A stretch of DNA of 64,000 nt from Elysia crispata (Eukaryota; Mollusca; Gastropoda; Plakobranchidae). The notes under the pieces were generated by a model, which saw only the letters and a list, made by a program, of their open reading frames with translations, searched no databases and was not told where the DNA came from. Below, in pieces: positions 60,129-64,000 of the stretch. How positions within the stretch are numbered: position 1 is the stretch's first letter; every line of letters starts with the position of its first letter. Where the stretch lies: NCBI GenBank assembly GCA_033675545.1, contig JAWDGP010006298.1, forward strand, positions 462,501 through 526,500. The letters are read 5' to 3'. A program made the position numbers and the translations under genes.

Positions 60129-61482
60129 ACATACGTGGTGCAATACCTGTTCGTCATTTCCCCGTGTTTGCTATCAGCCTGACTTATGAAATTAAGATGA
60201 TCATGATGATGAGCATTAGCGTGTGTGTCTCAAACTAATTGACTATCAAGGCATTAGCAAGGGAGCGCTGGGTGTGTAATGCTACAGCTCTTGATACCAG
60301 CGTAGCCTCGTGAAAACTGTAGCCGGCAATGTTCACGTGGAGCCACGGGTGGGCCTAGCCTGATTTGAATCGCAAATACATCGATCTCAGACACAGTTTA
60401 CTAGAACTGTTTGTTGAATAAACTACCTCAAAGCCCCCTAGCGATGCATATCTTTTGAAATGTGGCAAAAATTATAGTTTTTTTATAAAGCCTACTATCA
60501 TAAATAATAATTAATTTTAGCGGTTCTTAAGCTGCACGTGATAGATGTGTTTGTGGACAAGTCAGGGTTAAGATTGGATCTGAAGTCACCATTCTGTCAA
60601 CAGTGTTTCCACATCTGTGACGCCCATCACGCATTTACGAGAATATCTCAGTATCGTCATCATTTATATCTACATGACGAGCAGATCTTGAAATTATACA
60701 AACATGAAAATATATTTAATGTTACTTTTATTTTTTTTTTACTTCTCAAATTCTTTAGAGAGCAGATTATTTTATCTGGCACACTTTATTGTTTGTAAAC
60801 ACAAGCGTCAAAAAAATCTAAAAATAGTTGCTTTTCATATGGGAGTTGCAATAATACATAATACATTATACATGCCCTGGCTGTACTCCTGTTCAGTTGA
60901 TTTTCATTCTTTGAAATACGCAAAGTTTTAAACGTTAGGACCGCTTAAGAAAAGCAGGGTCTTGCCAAATTTAGTGGCAAATCTAGGGAATTGTTGCAAT
61001 AGGTAATATTCGAAGTTTTTTCTTCTTTTTTTTAATCGAAGATCGAATAATTATGAGAATGTAAATTGAAATTTTAAACAAACAAAAAAAAAATACCGTG
61101 GTACAGTGATGATATTCAACCCAGATACTTAGAATCTGTCAGTGATGAAGGATTGACCAGCGAGACATATGAAGCTCTCGCTAGCCAAGCCCTAGCGGAC
61201 ACACGCTCCGCTCACAATATTCCACTTGGAGATGATGGGGGCCGGATGTGGAGCGAGCTACCTGCAGCTACCTGGCCACAATTGCGCGGCTGCCAGCTCG
61301 TCTGGCCGCACGCCTCTTGTTGACCACTAGCCTCCGGACGCGCGCCTGGCCGAGGATAAATATTTGGCTTGCAATTTCAACAGGAATCTCTTCTCTGGCA
61401 GCTGCCCCTTTCCCCTTCTCTATTTCCAAAATTGTGTATGTAAACATACGGATGTTGAGAAATCGATAATAATGCTGCTTTT

Positions 61483-61621
<139 letters not shown>

Positions 61622-61816
61622 CCACACCCCCTTCCCTTTCTGTCCTTTCTCTCTTTCTCTTTTTTTTTTTCCTTTCACTTTCCACCTTCCTCTTTCTCTC
61701 TCCTACTCCTTTCCCCTTTTCTCCCGCCTTCCTCGCCACTCTGTTTATCTCTATCCATTTATCTATTTATCTTTCTGTACTTCTGTGGGTTTTTTTCCCC
61801 CCTTTCTCTCATTTTT

Positions 61817-61917
<101 letters not shown>

Positions 61918-63179
61918 TACACACATACCTACACACACGATTTCCTAGTAATATCTATCGTTATCGGGGACTGGTCATGCGACGGTTCGAATCCGTCAGA
62001 TCTAGAAATCTCGCTTTTAGGCTACTGTTTATTTTGTTTAACTCTCCTCATTCTTTTGGAAAGTTGTGTCCGACTCTCACGTGTAAGCGCGTGCGTTTCT
62101 CTCCCTCCAAACCCCCAAGTTTGCTTTTAATGTAATTTCAAGTCGCTCTGTTGAGCACGCTTTTTATCTTTGTTTTTTTTTTTTTTGCGCATGCCTTTTT
62201 CGCTACAATGGTAACATTCACAACCACAGAGTAGATCTTGAAGTTTGTACGTTTATTTACATTTGTTCGGCGCGGCGTTTCTGATTCTCTGGCTGTAGGT
62301 TTTTGCGTGGAGTGAGTCCCTCTTGATTTTAAGGGTCACAGTTTATAACGAGATCTGTGAATGCACTGAACTCCGTTCAAATCGAATGTGCAGTATTGAG
62401 TTTTTTTTTCTTGAAATGGTTCTTCTTTATTGGACCTAACTTATCATATCCCAAAGCAAGATTAACATTGATTTGGCACGCTATGACCATTTATATCAAA
62501 ACGGAGTTATTGGCCCAAACTTCAACGAAAAAACGTTGATGTTTTAAGTAGTGATTTTGTCTTTCAAGTCTCGACTGTGCGTTCAAGCATAAAATGAAGA
62601 GGAGGCAGAGGGAGAGGCGGAATCTCCTTTCTTTGTTTGTATTTCTAATTGTGAGAGGATCTTGGATACTATACCGGTAGAGTAGTTACCCTTAGAACTG
62701 ACGCGGAAAGCATGATCCAATCACTGCATCATCATCTCTATGCCCGATAGGCTTCTGATGTAATAACACGCCTGTCCTAGGTCTCAACCAATCGATTTCC
62801 AATCTTTTCAGTTGAAGAATCGGAGAGATTTGTACTTGGAATCGATATGTGGAGAGCTCCGATGGGGGTCTTTTCACACCACGTCAAAGAATAGAGTAAT
62901 GTCAACCTTTTATCTGGCAGCTATAGAAATAGAGTCAGCGAGCGAATAGTTGGTCTGGTGCAGTCCTAACTATCCAAGTCTCTCCATCCTGGTTCCCTCG
63001 TTTCCACAATAAATATCGAAGAGACGAAGCAGTAAAGCATTGAGAGTTTAGATAGAGGAGAAAGGAGGGAAAAAGAGGCGCGAATGGGGTGGGAAGGAGA
63101 AGGGGTTTATTATGACGATGAGATGATTTTCAATATAATTAGAATTTTAGCATAAAGATGAAAAGTTATGATCCTCATA

Positions 63180-63300
63180 CTACTGCTACTGCTACTGCTA
63201 CTGCTACTGCTACTGCTACTGCTACTGCTGCTGCTGCTGCTGCTGCTGCCGCTGCCGCTACCACTACCACCACCACTACTACCACCACTACTACCACTAT

Positions 63301-63374
<74 letters not shown>

Positions 63375-63381
63375 TTACCAC
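63180..63381. repeat. Compound (CTACTG)n/(CTG)n/(CTA)n microsatellite
   Basis: CTACTG hexanucleotide repeats, then pure CTG, CCGCTGCCG, CCACTACCA and finally about 25 CTA units. It abuts the minisatellite. Confidence 0.95.
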
Positions 63382-63382
63382 T

Positions 63383-64000
63383 GGTTGTCTAGCTCTTAGT
63401 GGACAGGACACAGACCAGGATCTGTGTGATCTGTTGCTCCTTGGTTGTCTAGCTCTTACTGGACAGGACACAGACCAGGATCTGTGTGATCTGTTGCTTC
63501 TTGTCTAGCTCTTACTTGACAGGACACAGACCAGGATCTGTGTGGTCTGTTGCTCCTTGGTTGTCTAGCTCTTACTGGACAGGACACAGACCAGGATCTG
63601 TGTGGTCTGTTGCTCCTTGGTTGTCTAGCTCTTACTGGACAGGACACAGACCAGGATCTGTGTGATCTGTTGCTTCTTGTCTAGCTCTTACTTGACAGGA
63701 CACAGACCAGGATCTGTGTGGTCTGTTGCTCCTTGGTTGTCTAGCTCTTACTGGACAGGACATAGACCAGGATTTGTGTGATCTGTTGCTTTTTGGTTGT
63801 ATAGCTCTTACTGGACAGGACACAGACCAGGATCTGTGTGGTCTGTTGCTTCTTGGTTGTCTAGCTCTTACTGGACAGGGCACAGACCAGGATCTGTGTG
63901 ATCTGTTGCTCCTTGGTTGTCTAGCTCTTACTGGACAGGACACAGACCAGGATCTGTGTGATCTGCTGCTTCTTGGTTGTCTAGCTCTTACTGGACAGGA
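63383..64000. repeat. 60-bp minisatellite with higher-order structure, runs off window
   Basis: Ten units plus a partial one, consensus beginning GGTTGTCTAGCTCTTACTGG and containing CACAGACCAGGATCTGTGTG. Unit starts (approximate): 63383, 63443, 63503, 63559, 63619, 63677, 63735, 63795, 63855, 63915, 63975. The third and sixth units are short (about 54 bp) and share TTGTCTAGCTCTTACTTGAC. The block 60-54-60 is therefore itself duplicated with a 174-bp period. The unit CAGACCAGGATCTG is partly palindromic. Because 60 and 54 are multiples of three, the minus strand stays open across it; I do not regard this as coding. Confidence 0.95.

Noticed and set aside
60538-60798. Peptide resembling a zinc finger (CQQCFHICDAHHAF...HHLYLHD)
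   Set aside because: Cys/His spacing does not fit C2H2 or other finger patterns, and no splice or coding context supports it.
61939-62010. A functional tRNA gene
   Set aside because: Only the T-arm is convincing. The sequence before it gives no anticodon arm, and the expected 7-bp acceptor stem does not pair.

Overview
This is a stretch of animal nuclear genome. It is AT-rich, has GT-AG introns, and is full of microsatellites, LINE tails and small TTAA-flanked transposons. The three genes are conserved animal genes. The dense (CT)n/(GA)n and (CTA)n tracts, the LINE type and the gene structures suggest a lophotrochozoan, most likely a mollusc (perhaps a gastropod). That placement is inference. 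All homology calls rest on remembered human protein sequences, not on a search.

Layout. (1) 848-10503, + strand: the last 12 coding exons (471 codons plus stop) of a CCDC87 orthologue; its 5' half lies left of the window. (2) 10504-17117: convergent intergenic region with a LINE tail and a (GA)n tract. (3) 17118-19775, - strand: an uninterrupted 885-residue WDR27-like double WD40 propeller protein. (4) 19776-23094: a 3.3 kb divergent region with a compound TAG/CAG microsatellite and two AGATCT-rich patches. (5) 23095-56220 and onward, + strand: SCAPER, 23 coding exons (about 1211 codons). All 22 exon junctions keep phase. The 3' end, about 200 residues judging from the human protein, lies beyond the window. 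(6) From about 44 kb onward the window is almost all SCAPER intron (12.3 kb, then more than 7.7 kb). It is richer in G+C and CpG and holds nearly all the long CT/GA tracts. (7) The window ends in a 60-bp minisatellite with a higher-order structure.

The three genes are not an operon or pathway. CCDC87 is a sperm/testis protein in mammals. WDR27 is a poorly understood WD40 scaffold. SCAPER is a cyclin A- and ribosome-linked adaptor. No new gene system is evident. The more unusual items are the intron-free WDR27 next to a heavily intron-bearing CCDC87 (the reverse of mammals as I recall them), a probable GC-AG intron in SCAPER, three piggyBac-like TTAA MITEs, a 47-bp hairpin insertion with perfect 11-bp target duplications, a LINE family with (ATTG)n tails in five copies, and an exon-like antisense segment inside a SCAPER intron.
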